Shown in pieces: positions 13,669 through 26,400 of a stretch of DNA of 64,000 nt. Under the pieces are notes generated by a model. That model searched no databases, was not told the DNA's origin, and saw only the letters and a program-made list of their open reading frames with translations. Location: NCBI RefSeq assembly GCF_014529535.1, contig NC_050738.1:8837410-8901409 (forward strand). The letters run 5' to 3'. The stretch is from Bradysia coprophila (Eukaryota > Arthropoda > Insecta > Diptera > Sciaridae). The translations under genes and the position numbers were made by a program. How positions within the stretch are numbered: the first letter of the stretch is position 1; each line of letters opens with the position of its first letter.

Positions 13669-14203
13669 CAAGATCCACAGTAGCTCAATCGGTAGAGCAT
13701 AGGACTCATACCCAAGAGGTCCCGGGTTCGAATCCCGGTGCAAAAATGCTTGCCTGGTTTTATTCTAATCACTTGGTGATTAAGCACTCGCTATTAGTTA
13801 TCTAATGGCTGTACGACCGTAACAAAGTCGCAAATTTCAAAGAAATCCAATATTCGATTTCTTCGCAACAATCACGCCATATTGACATAACGTCAATGAC
13901 ACAATTCACAATATACAACAGACTGTAAGATAAGCGCCATCTATGATCGACTAGTCGCTCATTGGGAAAATGCATGAGTCATTAGTGATGGTTGTGGTCT
14001 TCGCATACCACTCGTGGCTTAGAGAATTCACAACGTATGGGACGTTTACACGGTCGATTTGTGAACTATCTGAGTCCGGAGAGATATGATGAAAAATCAC
14101 AATTCATATGATCAAGTGACTTGTGCAATAGCACAACAGGCCCACTAGAGGCTTAGGTGCTGGGCTAACCCCCTTCCCATCCAAATCCAATCCAATCCAA
14201 TCC
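13669..14203 (+). mobile_element. tRNA-derived SINE with target-site duplications
   Basis: The head (about 13680-13742) looks like a tRNA: A box TAGCTCAATCGG, a CAT anticodon-like triplet, and a perfect B box GGTTCGAATCC within a T-arm CCGGG..CCCGG. The acceptor and anticodon stems do not pair, so it is not a working tRNA gene. A non-tRNA body of about 450 bases follows, ending in a (TCCAA)n tail at about 14180-14203. The 12-base direct repeat AAAGAACAGTTT lies at 13657-13668 and again at 14204-14215, directly flanking the unit. That is the signature of target-primed insertion. It is on the plus strand, inside the presumed intron of the ankyrin/BTB gene. Confidence 0.85.
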
Positions 14204-14263
14204 AAAGAACAGTTTAGGACACCCAAATTTGAACGTTTCCGTGGATATTTTCCAAAAACTACT

Positions 14264-15071
14264 CTGAAACCGATTTAGTACAAAGGTTCAGTGAGTGGAC
14301 ATATTATGATCGAAGTTAAGGTATATCCTATAGTCCCTTCTATACCTTTCTAACGATACCACACCCAAAGTATTTCATGTGAGAAAAATCACTTTGTTGA
14401 CTTGATAATTGTCCTGAAGTCAAACCAACACAAAACTAGAGTAATCGGAGTAATCAAAGGAGGGATAGTTTTCATTTTCATAAGGTAAAACCGTTTTATT
14501 CACGTTCATCCTATCAAAGCAAAATAAAATCTGAAAAGTACTAAGACTTATGTGTCCTAATAGTCCGCAATAGTTATTTGTTAACCAAAGGGAGAAAATA
14601 GGAAATTTCACCAAGAGCGAAAATTTGCGGCTTCGTTCTGGCGGCAAACTTTCGCTCTTGGCGAATTTTCCTATTTCTCTCCTCAGTGAACACAACGTTT
14701 TTCAAGCTTGCGTTTTATGAAAGTCCACTTTTTTGTCAACTTTGAAGAAAATAAATAGTGAGTTTTGGTATGATGATCATTTTCTCATCCAATATGGCTG
14801 AACACGCCATTTTAGGGGAGAAAATGATTATTTTCTCACCTAGAATGCTGCTCTCAGAATGACGACACAACGCCATTTTCATAACACTTAGTGGACAAAA
14901 TAAGGATTTTCGCATCGAATGAAAACTGATTTTTCTCACATGAAATACATTGAGTGTGGTATCGTTAGAAAGGAATGACTATAAGTAAATAAAATAATGA
15001 CTTATAAGTTAAATCTTACCTTCGATCAAAATGTTTCAACTCCCTGAACTTTTGTGACAAAACGGTTTCAG
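14264..15071. mobile_element. Large foldback element
   Basis: The arms (about 14264-14392 and 14935-15071) are reverse complements for well over 100 bases. Both begin CTGAAACCG from the outside and both contain GATCGAAG, CCTTTCTAACGATACCACAC and TATTTCATGTGAGAAAAATC. A second smaller palindrome sits in the middle (about 14591-14684, CCAAGAGCGAAA and its complement). No transposase is encoded. It starts about 50 bases after the SINE. No clear target duplication was found. Confidence 0.7.
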
Positions 15072-17439
15072 AGGGGTGTATGAAATTTGATGAAAAGAAA
15101 AATTTTGCATGGGGAAGGAAACTGACCGATTTTTTTGAATGCTGTTCTGAGCTTTCAATAGGTCCCTGAATCGATGTGCATTCTTAGTGTTTGGCTGCAT
15201 TTTGGAAAAACGTCTTTTTTGTTGAGGAGGGGTTTGTGACAGTGTAAAAAATTATCGAATCTACTTCTTCTCGAAATCAATCACTTTTAGATGATAACGT
15301 TTCATAAATGAGAACTGATCAAACGTTAGAAACGGTGGTGACTCAAATGCTTTTAATGCATAGGTTTAATATAGAGATTCTTTCATTTATTATTTATTAA
15401 GGTTACTATTACATCTGTTAACGACACCCACGACAAAAAGAAGCTTACTATACCTCAACGAAAGTAAAAGATTCGATAGCCGTAGTGGTGGATACAATTG
15501 ATATGAACTCTGCGAAAGGTCAAATTAAAATTAGAAAATAATGAGACACGTCAAAGTGCGATGGAAACTCTGAAAACTCTAGGAGTAATAAACTCACATT
15601 CAGTTACAGTATACAATGATCATGAAATCGTAATTAACGATATATTTCTTTATTACGCTGTAAAAGCTCAGTCATAATCAGCATACAAAACAAATGAAAG
15701 TTATATTTAAAAGAGAAAAAAATACACAAATTTTCATTGAAAAATGTAAAAATTGTTATTTTTTTAACCAAGCACTACACACCAACGCTAACAATTTTGT
15801 CAAAATATCGTCTGACTGAATGTTTTTTTCTTCTTTAAATTCATACGAAAATGGTTGCACTTTTATTCATGTTTATTTTGTGGTATAACAATTGGAAGAT
15901 CCCACACTTTCTTCTCACTTTCAGACAATTATTTATTAAATTCAAATTTGTTAATTTTGATATAAAGTTTTTTTTTATTATTATTTTAAGAAAATTGTGT
16001 ACTTTTATGCTTAAATTCCTCATGACTGGATTTTGTGTTGGATAAATGAGCAATGAAAATCTCATGGAAGATGATCACTAAAAGATAAAATGTTTGTCGA
16101 GTGTCATGCAAATCTGAGGAAATTCATTATTATATCGTTAGGAATGTGTCGTGTTTTTACGTCTTGACTCTGTTCGTCTTTTTTATTAGTTGGTGCCTTT
16201 ATTAGGCTGAATTTTCTTGTTATATCATTTGCCACTTAATTTGATGTATCATCGTTATGTGACAGTGACAAAAAGAAAAAGTTAATGGACATTATCATTA
16301 ACGTGGATTACTATATGGTATGGTTGACCTCTTATTAAATTTGAATTTAGATTGAAATGAGTGTTGTCGGTTTAAGTAAATCAATTATTTATCTTTTTGT
16401 GCCATCAAAAAATGAGAATATTTTTTTTTATTGACGCTCTAAGATACCAGTTTTTCTACAAATTTGATTTTAATTTTCATTGTTAGTAAGATAGTAAGTT
16501 AATGAGATGTGCGTTTGGTCCACCAATTTCTTATGAACAAAAGGAGACATTTTCGATTAATTTAGACGACTAGGTAGTTTGCCGGACGATAATAAGTTCG
16601 ATGTAGAATATTTATATGACAGTTCTCTTCATGCACTCACATCATTGTACTGTGAACATTAATAAGTTTGAATAGGAACAGGAATGTTGACGAATTAGGA
16701 TATCAAGTTTGACAGAAAAGAATTATTCAAGATTGTCGCAAAGCCTGTAAATCTACTCGAGAACGTTTTCGGTCTGCCCTTACATCTTGCAAGTAAATTG
16801 GCATAAAACTTGTCCCCAATTTTTGTATTACACCAAATGTTACCAGTGGACGGACTCATTGTCCTTTTTTTTAGAAAATTTTAATTGTCAGAAATTGGTA
16901 ACTTTTATGTTGAAACCACAACATTTGCAGTACATAGCTATAAAAAACTTGGAACTAAGTGCTACCTCCAAATATAGACTGACAACCATTCTCTTGGTTT
17001 AATGTTCGGAAACTCTAACACTCTTTTTCATAGAACTTACCTTTAAGTCTTAGAGTTAAGTATATTTTCAGTGTCAATTTCGAACTTAAATGACTGTGAA
17101 TTTGGTAACATCTTTGTAATGAACAAACATTTACAATACCTTGCAATCCCTCAGGCCTTATCAAGATAGTGTTGTAGATGGGCTCAGCCCATCTTGAATC
17201 AAGAAACCAGGTATTCTTTAGTTTTCTTTTACGAAATGTTTCATGCAATGACCCGCCCTGGACCTACTCTGCCATGGCCTGCTAGATGTGGCTCTGCATC
17301 CCTTTCCCATTTCTTAATTTTGCGATTATTATTTTTACACTCGCGATTCGGCTGTATTTCTCGTACCAAGAACCAAAAGTTTCCTGCTTCACTTACACTT
17401 TTACTTTTACCATCTCAACATTCATTCGTCCTTTTCATG

Positions 17440-17500
17440 GTTAAATGTTAAATTTAATGAAGTAAAAGATCTTCTAGTCAATACTAAGCACTCCATTCTG
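17440..17500 (-). repeat. Dispersed repeat family B, partial copy
   Basis: AATGAAGTAAAAGATC at about 17456 is the reverse complement of the family's GATCTTTTACTTCATT start, followed by TAGTCAATACTAAGCAC. The far end motif (GATAACAG) is not seen, so this is a fragment. Confidence 0.3.
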
Positions 17501-20497
17501 GGAACATGGGATGGAAAAGAGCAGATGATTTTTATTCATTGTAATTTTTGTTTAGCAGTCTTTTTTTATGCTTAATAAATAGCAATAGATACTAAGCGAT
17601 GCATTAAATGCCAAGAATTGATTTGATGATTTCTGTTTTACAAATAAATAGACAAGTGGAAGTGTAGTACGCATATGAATGTACTTTATGAGCAAAACTT
17701 CGTAAAACGTTCTATTGTTTCTTCAAGTGTAAGAAGATTTTCCATTTCTAATACAAAATAAATCGTGGGTTTGTCCTCATTTATATATTGATGGCATACG
17801 AAAGTAGAAAATGATCATTTATATACGTTTGGTGTTTTAAAGTGTAACAATCATAAATAACATTATTCTCACACCGGATATTTGGTGAAGATTTAACATA
17901 TATTATATGGATGTGTCCAAATGAACAATCTTGTATGCTGAATGTTTTGTTTATAATGAAACCAACAAAATAAAGTCATAACTTCTTCTCTCATTTCAAT
18001 GCTAACAATAGTGAGAAATTTAATATCTCGCGCAAATTCCCTTTTCAAAATAAAATGCCTTCAGCCTTTTCTGTATACACACACCACACGTAACTCTGCA
18101 GAGGAACATTACATTGATAACAGAACATGGTGCACACATTTACCCACTATAAATCACAGTAAGATGGTAATAGAAATAAAGAAAAAAAAACAACAAATCG
18201 TTGTTGTTAAATTTTCGAAAAAAAAGTACGGTGAAAGAGCATAGAAAGACGAGACCTTGGCTATGTATTATGTTCCTCGGTTGCGATGATCTTTTCTTCG
18301 TGAAAAAAAAGTTATGATATTGTTTTCGTGAATGATAATGATGATGTTTGGTTACTAGACGGGGAGTGATGAAGAGTCGCATTGTTTTATTTAATTATAG
18401 AAACGCACCAACAATAAGTCTCACATTGTGGATCTTTCGACTGAGATGCTTATTTCGGTGTACGTAATTACAGCATGGAAGTTAGTGTGATTCAGTCGGT
18501 GCGATAGATCGGATGGTTTTATTTTTCGTATAGTCTCAGTTTTTTGTGATTGAAGAACAACAGTTTGATTTCGCGAATTAAGAAATTCATAATCTTTTGT
18601 GCATGGAATTAGAATTATGACAAAGTGTTGGTGCTACTATTACATCTTGCTAACAAAAGTCACTGTGACGGATAAACAATTTGCTGCCTTTCGAAGCTTT
18701 TGTGTGAACAATTCTTTCATCCATGTAGTTTAAAGTTTCGAGTCTCTGAAAAACATAACTTTATCCAACAAGAACATCGCGAAGTATTTCAACTATTCGG
18801 TTCCGCAGTTATTTCTTTTAACAAATTCCAGTTTCTTCTATCAACAATACCACACCACACCTTATCCATATCTCAGTTTAAATAAATTACGAATCTTTCA
18901 CTGAACTGAGTTCATAAAATAAAGAAAAGCTCAGCGGTCGATCACGTAATAGTATAAAATAAATGAAAAGATTAATAACGAAATTTCCTATTCTTTTCGG
19001 AATTCTTTTTCTTCTCTCTACACCATAACGGCAACCCCACATTCTTTCATCGATGTCTTTTCGTATAAATATATATAAATTTAATGTTCTTGGTAGAGGA
19101 GAACCACGGTGTGGTGGATATATCGAATTATTTTATCCATCTTGATGTGGAGTTTCAACGTTTGCAAAATATAAAACCACATGATTGCATCCACCAGTTT
19201 AGAAATAAATTCTGTTTCGAAAAACCCATTAATTATAATCTTCAGGTTGAGAGATCGAGAGTCGATGACTAAGTATTCAGTTGATGGAAGATCAGAGTCG
19301 AATCTTCATCAATAAAAACTTGAAAAGTTCGTTCACCCAATACCGACATCAAAATTGTTTGCCTAGTGGCAATAAACTGTTTACAAACAAACAAACATTG
19401 CGTGCTTTCCCGCATAACACAACTAGTTGTGTATGCAGTATGCACTTTACTAGAGATTGTATTCTTTAACTCCTACATCTAGCGCTAGCCCAAGAAAACG
19501 AGAGGTTTTTTTATTCTGGTTTGGTATGTCTGCACATGTCTGGTTGTAATAGCACTCCATTAAAATTGTATAGCCGAAAGACATAGAAGATTTTTATTTA
19601 ATGAACACAATATATTGATATGTGTACAGAGATATGCAACATAATAACACATATTCAAACGATCAGTTACCATCCCTGAAGCTACTCACGCACATTCTTT
19701 TTCTTATTTTTTGAATTTTCACAATACATTGTTGTGGGGTATATGAACGACGCTATCACCATTTCATGTTCCCGACTTGGGTCAGAGAAATATGCAGTCG
19801 GAGGAAATCTGTATACTGTATCCTGTTGTCCAGGAGAAGGTCGGGTATCTGAGGAAGCACAAAGATTCGCTGAAGACTTTTGCAAGTCGGCTATGAATTA
19901 ATCTTTTGTTAGACTCTCTAGAAAACCAGTTGTTTCTCTAGATCCCCACCGCCCTCGAACAATGTTACCGACTCCCTCTTCATAAACTACACGAAGAAAA
20001 TGTGTCTTCATTATTTTCAATGTGGAACGACCACTGCACGATTTTATTTCCAGTGTGTAGAAGAACATTCGTTCGCTTTATGTGTGTAGAAGATGTTATA
20101 TATATTATGCAAATCGCGTGTTTATATTGCTAACAAAAGATTTTTCCTCGAACGTCGTGAACCAAATCGATTCACTTTTCATTTCAATATAATGAGTTAT
20201 AAAACCATATCTCAATAATATGTTATGTACGGTTCCGTTCGGTACACTATTATCAACATTAATTTTGTATTTTAACCATACGTAAGGTTTTCCCTTTCGT
20301 CGATAAAAAAGGCAGCAGACACGATAATTGAAAACGTCTGGCAAAAATTTTAAAATTTCAACTTGACTTTTTCACAGAATCAGTTCGTTAAAAATAGAAT
20401 TTTGTTTTTAAAAAAAAGTGGAACGAAAAGCCCAAGGAACAATTCAATAAAAACTGTTCTTCGTTAAGCCATTATGAAAAGTTAAAACGATAAAAAA

Positions 20498-23400
20498 ATG
20501 TATTGCACCCAAGATTGCACTTGCAGCTTGTGTCGTGAGTTACGTGGTTTCAATTTGAAACCAGCAATTGTGCACAAACAATCTAAATATAATGGTGGAC
20601 CATCGAATGATAATTTTATCCTACGTCGTCGCTTATCGGATACTGATGATAGCCGGGCACCCGTCCGGATCGTCGACAGTGTGAGCAAAAAATCGTTAAC
20701 CAAATCAAAAAGTTACAGTGAATTATGGAAGCGGTTTGATCCGAGAAATGTGTCGAAGAAAAAAGTTAAGGATGCGAAATCGAGTACCAAGGACGGCTCG
20801 AAAAAGGCTGATGGGCATAAAGTGATAATTTATTTCGGTGATTCGATTCCACATAAGCGACAACCGCTTACACCGTACAAGGCCGATGGTGATGATTTTG
20901 AGCATGCTAGTCGCCTGTGCAACGAAATCGATGGAAAGAAATCGGGAAGCAGAACAACCAAAGTAATGATAACCAAAGATGGAACCGATGCGAAGAGGAA
21001 AGCCGATGATCAACATGTTAAAAGCAAATCAGAAGTGGACGTAATGATGCAATTGAAGACGGTGTTGAATCAAAAAAATAACCCGAATAGTGATGCCAAA
21101 ACCGGCTCGTGTGCTAATAAAACAGTCGTGGAATTACCACCGGAGCCAACTAAATTACGGGACAAAAGTGTCGAGACCCGAAATGGGGATGACCTTTCGT
21201 TACCATCGTATATTGAAAGTGTTGTAAATGGGGTGGTTAATGTTAAAGTGGAAAATAATTTCGAGCATGCGTCGAAACTAGTAAAGTGTATATCCAATGG
21301 AGGAGCAACGTCTCTTGGAAGTGATGGTATTGATGATTATTTTGACTGGAGCTTTGTACAAGAATGGAGAACTCGGTGAGGCGATAAGTATTTTTCAGTT
21401 ATGTCTCACAAATGTAACTCTGCTGACTTTCAAACGATTTTTTGTTCCTCAAAAATGAGAGTACTCTATCATATAATTTCCCGGACCTGTCTTTCCCTTT
21501 TAATTTTAAGTATTTAACTGAGTCACTAAAACCATCAAAGAATAAGTTGACACGGCTAATCTAACTCCATTTTTCTGTTTTTATTCTTTTCAGACCATCT
21601 GGAAATCTTCGTTCTGAATTACCTCCGTTTCAACAATCATCTACACAACTTCCTGTCAGAGCTTCAAATCAATCACATGCTTTAGCCAATTCATCAAACA
21701 TATCATCTGGCAGTCAGATCACAAGTCCGAATTCTGGCCCGTGTTCAGGGCGTATTCAAAGTCCAGTAGTTGCCCAACCTGCACCGAGGAAAGAAATTCC
21801 CAAAGAACTGGCGATTCGCCCATCGGAACAGCGGTCACATTACAATTCGCCGAATCCCTCGCTATCTACTCAAACGAATGGCATAAAAGTAAATGGCTCA
21901 AAAAGTACCGAAAATGTTGTTGTCAATGGCCTACCAATTAACAATTTACCAAAATATACGCAAGATGCACAGCCGCAATCGCTGAACGGACTAACATCGA
22001 TGATTCCCGAAAGGGATATTGGTCCAACATCCATCAAAACTACACCAATAATTGGTAAACCATTCCCACATCGATCGCTTTCGGGTCCGGCAAAATTGAC
22101 AATCCAAAGTGTACCAGTAAAGTCGCAGCCACCGATGCTTAGTGCTGGATTGAGTAAAGCCACGCCGTTAAACACTAACTTGAAAGGAGTATCAAATAAT
22201 AAGTCAGATCCTTTGTCGAACCAAGCGACACAGATGCCTTCTTTAGATGCAGCTAACTCGCCGAAAACATCGGTGAATCTTCGTTCACATAATCATGGTG
22301 TTGCGCATGACTTTCGCGGACTAGAGAGAGTAAATGAATGCCACAGTTCATCCGATGAAAATAGGTCTTCGGGTCATGCAAGTATGTCGGACACAGGGCA
22401 CGGCAGTAGCTCACCGGGTGGCAACTTGGGACCACTACCCGAAGATCGTTTATTAAGTGGAAATCGTACATCGCGGAATCGAACAGCCAACACTGGCCAT
22501 TCACGTTCCAGACATCGGGGCACTCCGGCAAAAGTTCCATGGAGTGGAGGCGGACTGGAAGATATAAAAACGGCCATTCAACAGTTGACAATGAGATCAC
22601 AGACTAGCACTAGCACGTACAGTAGCTTAAGTGCAGGTAGCGAAAGTTCTGAACCTGCAAGGCGATTAGGTCGATATTCTTCGATGGAAACTGTTAACAC
22701 AAATGTTACAGCTGCTGATGAATTCATTTGGGTGGACTCGCACAATCGTTTAGTTGAGTTGCAACATCCGCCATGGAGTCAACATTGTATCCTTCGAGTT
22801 ATACGTGGTGGACGATGTAGTCAACATTCGGAAAGGATATCGACAGAAGCTGTTCCTCGACTCGGATATTTACTGCAAAGAGCTTTAGTCAGAATTGCGA
22901 GAGAGGTGCAACGATTATCTAGTGGAATTGGACTCTGTTCAAAACACGAAGTTTCAGGAGCATTTAAAATTGTTCTTTGTCCAGCATTAGCTGATTCTTG
23001 CATAAAAGCATGTCTGAGAGCAGCAGCAATGTTTTCCGTTCCCGGTGATAGTGCACTACGTCAAAGTAAATCATCTCGAGCTGGACTACAACTACCAGTA
23101 GGGCGGTTTCATCGTTGGATGGCCGATGCTAGACTCGGTCGATTTGTGCATGAATACGCGGCTGTTTATCTCACAGCTGGGCTAGAGAATTTACTCGAGG
23201 AAATTCTACTTCAGTGTCTACCAACTGATGCCACATTGCCTTTGACTGCTTCAGGTCTTGAACATTCGATCGCCAGTTCAGGAGATTTGTGGGGCTTATT
23301 ACAACCATACGCTCATCTGAATGCTGGTCGTATAGCATCTGGTGCTCTTACAATGCCACGATGGACAAGTCAATCGTCAATAGGTTCGAATTCTGGCTCG

Positions 23401-26400
23401 CAAAATTCTACGAATGCTTCAATGGAACCGTGCCTGTTAACAACTTGCGTCGGAAATATATCCGAACTCAAAGATATTGTACTTCGAGCCGAAAACAAAT
23501 TTCCTCACACTGCTTTATCACATGCAGCACTAATAGCCTTGTTTTACTTCATGCGATGTTCACAGTTATCTCAACTAGAAGGTAATTTCTTTAATTAAAT
23601 TACATTTTTGAGTTGTCCTCACGTTTTATTTTCCAATTAGAGCACTACGGTGGTTCGACAACTCTAAACGGGGGAAACAACAGCGTTCAAGAACTCTGCT
23701 ATGAAAGAGCTTATGTCGTCCTTCCACCTTTAATTGAATGGTTACGCGTTGCTTCGGCTCACGCAGAATATAGACACTCCATTTTAATTGACAAGGATGA
23801 TATTATGCAATCTGCTCGTTTATTGCTGCCGGGTGTAGACTGTCCACCAAGACCGGTATCAAGTGAAGAAGAGCTGCCGTCTAAACGAACTTCTTTGATG
23901 AATGGATCTTCATCCCAACCTCCAATAGCAAGCAATCCAGATGAGTGTAACGAATACGGACGACGAGCTACACTCGCTCTGGCATTCCGTTTAATGTTAG
24001 CAGGTCGCACAGAACTGTTATTACAAGCCAACTCATTATTACCACCAACCACCCGATACGATACTTTAAATCACCACGGAATGACTGCCCTTATGGTTGC
24101 AGTTATACGCAATGACGAAGCTGTTATTCAAATGCTTTTAGATGGTGGGGCCGATCCGAATGTTGAAGTTCCATTGGTCGGTACACAAGGTTGTCCTGCT
24201 ATTCATCCGGAAACTCAGCAATGGACAGCAATGACATTCGCAGCAATCCGTGGTAATTATGCGGCTGTAAGACTGTTGCTGGAACGAGGTGGACATGTAG
24301 AAGGAGGTGCACGTTTAAGTGAAGATAAATGCACATTGACGCCGCTTCAAGTGTCTAGTGGAGCCAGTGTAGAAGTGGTTTCACTTCTACTAGCACATGG
24401 AGCGCATGCATTTTTATCGACACAGCAAAAAGATTCATTCTGTTTTTCTGGAACGGCACAGCGTGGTTGTTACAGTTCAATTTCAGTAGCTGCTGCGCAT
24501 GGAACACGGCAATCGTTACGGAAGTTGTTATCCCATCCATTAGGTAGTTGAAGTTGTGCTTACTCGATTTCAAAAGATTTGTTTTCATGAATATCTTCTG
24601 TAGCACCAACAAGTCGCGAAGTGTTATCCTTAGAAGAAATGCTAGCAGAAGGCGATAGCAACACTAGGAGTGCTATCGATCGACAAAATGATGTTCAGCC
24701 TGCGTTGAATAAAACACAAATCAAATGTTTACAGGAAGCGATGTACCATAGTGCCGAAAACAATCACTTGGGTTTGTTATTTGAATTTATTCCGTTTTTT
24801 GTCACAATTTTTATGGAACGCATTTTTTACAGACATTACCATCGAGCTACGTGCTCTCGGTGTAAGTATTTAAACTTGCGATGATGGCCAGTTTTCTTTT
24901 CGGTGAAAATAAGTTGATTTTGTCGCTTCTTAGGTACCTTGGACGTTACACTGTTGGATGCATGCTCTTGCCGCCGCTCATGAGCTACGATTAGATGCAG
25001 TTATCGATCAATTACTTCAAGACTTTTTGCAAGTATGTCCGGACGACTACAGTTCCCAGTTTGTTTCAGAGTGTCTACCTCTTCTGTTCAATATATTCCG
25101 ATATAGCAAGGTAATTGCTTAAAGCTATTTCTTTCGAGCCAATGTGAGTCAATTCGTTCCATTTAATTTCTCAGAAGGAAGGTACAACACTTCTCTTGGC
25201 CGATATATTTGCTACATGTTTTGGATGGGAGTCAATTAAAACCATAAAGGAGCCCATACTGCAGCCAGTCAATGGTTCCCGAATCGATCCAAAGTTTGTA
25301 AATAATTCCGAGTTAAGTGACGTTATGTTTCGGTAAGTGTTTTCTCTTGTTACGCAAATCGTTCCTTCTCTAACCGAAAGTCGAATAAAATTTGTATTAT
25401 CCAGAGTCGAGGGCAAAATATTTTACGGCCATAAAATCGTTCTTGTAACCGCATCGCCGCGTTTCCAAAGTATGTTGAGCCCAAAATTAAGCGACGGTAA
25501 TACGCCAACCGTTCAAATCAACGACATCAGATATCACATTTTTGAGGTACCAAAGAGTTCAATTCCGTCACAAACGTCTTAATTAAACGTCCCCTTTTCG
25601 TTTGCTATTCAGCTGGTCATGCAATTCCTCTACAGCGGAGGTTGTGAAATGCTTGAAGTAGTCCCTGGCGATGTGTTAGAACTAATGGCAGCTGCTAGCT
25701 TCTTCCAATTGGATGCCCTACTTCGTTTTACCGAGTCCAGATGTTCGCAAATGACTGACATAGACAATGTGGTCGCAATGTACATACATGCCAAGGTAAG
25801 CCTTATTAATGAACAATTTTTAGACCCGTACGAAGTACTGGGGTCTTATAGGTTTACGCATACGTTTGTAACATGTCGAATTGGACTCCCTGAGTAAGGG
25901 GAAACCTATTGTGGTTGTCTAGAGATGCCAAATCCGCGAAAAAAAATATGTCCGTCTGTCCGTCTGTCCGTCTGTCTGTCTGCACGATAACTTGAGTAAA
26001 ACGCATCCGATTTTGAAAATTCTTTTTTTTTCCCGTTTGGTAATGTCAAAAGACAGGCTAAGTTCGAAGATGAGTGATTTTGGATCGACCCCTCCCGAGC
26101 TGTGGCCCAATAAGTGCTTTACGGTTTTTCGAAGATATCTCCGGACATTTAAACGTTAAACTTGTAAGTGATACGTCAAATAAAAGGTATTTACAATACC
26201 GATCGACAACAAAATAGTTTATGGAAATCGGATGACCGACTCGTGAGTTAGACCCCTTGGTGTGGAACAGGCACAGGGCGGCAAGCAGTTTTTGCTTGTA
26301 GGTCGGCCACATTTGAACATATTTCGTCTGTTTTAGCTTTATTAGATAGGTATTGACCGTACCAATCAGGGAAATTTTTTTTTATGAAATTATGTTCTCC

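Larger units (their letters stand above)
12147..20497. other. Long intron/upstream DNA with transposons
   Basis: No coding exon could be supported here. It holds a tRNA-derived SINE (13669-14203), a foldback element (14264-15071), a partial family B copy on the minus strand near 17440-17500, and AT-rich unique-looking DNA. If the exon at 11986 belongs to the ankyrin/BTB gene, this is its first large intron, and the promoter of the longer isoform must lie just upstream of 20498. Confidence 0.5.

Noticed and set aside
13680..13755. A functional tRNA gene with a CAT anticodon
   Set aside because: The T-arm and boxes are good, but acceptor and anticodon stems do not pair and the unit continues to a TCCAA tail between target duplications; it is a SINE head.
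14420..14939. Short minus-strand frames of 91 and 67 codons
   Set aside because: They lie inside the foldback element and its palindrome; the composition reflects the inverted repeat.
22253..22600. 115-codon minus-strand frame opposite the ankyrin/BTB exon
   Set aside because: It is an antisense shadow of a long, well-supported coding exon.
25950..25981. CRISPR-like short repeats (GTCCGTCT)
   Set aside because: Simple tetranucleotide microsatellite in a eukaryotic intron, with no spacers.
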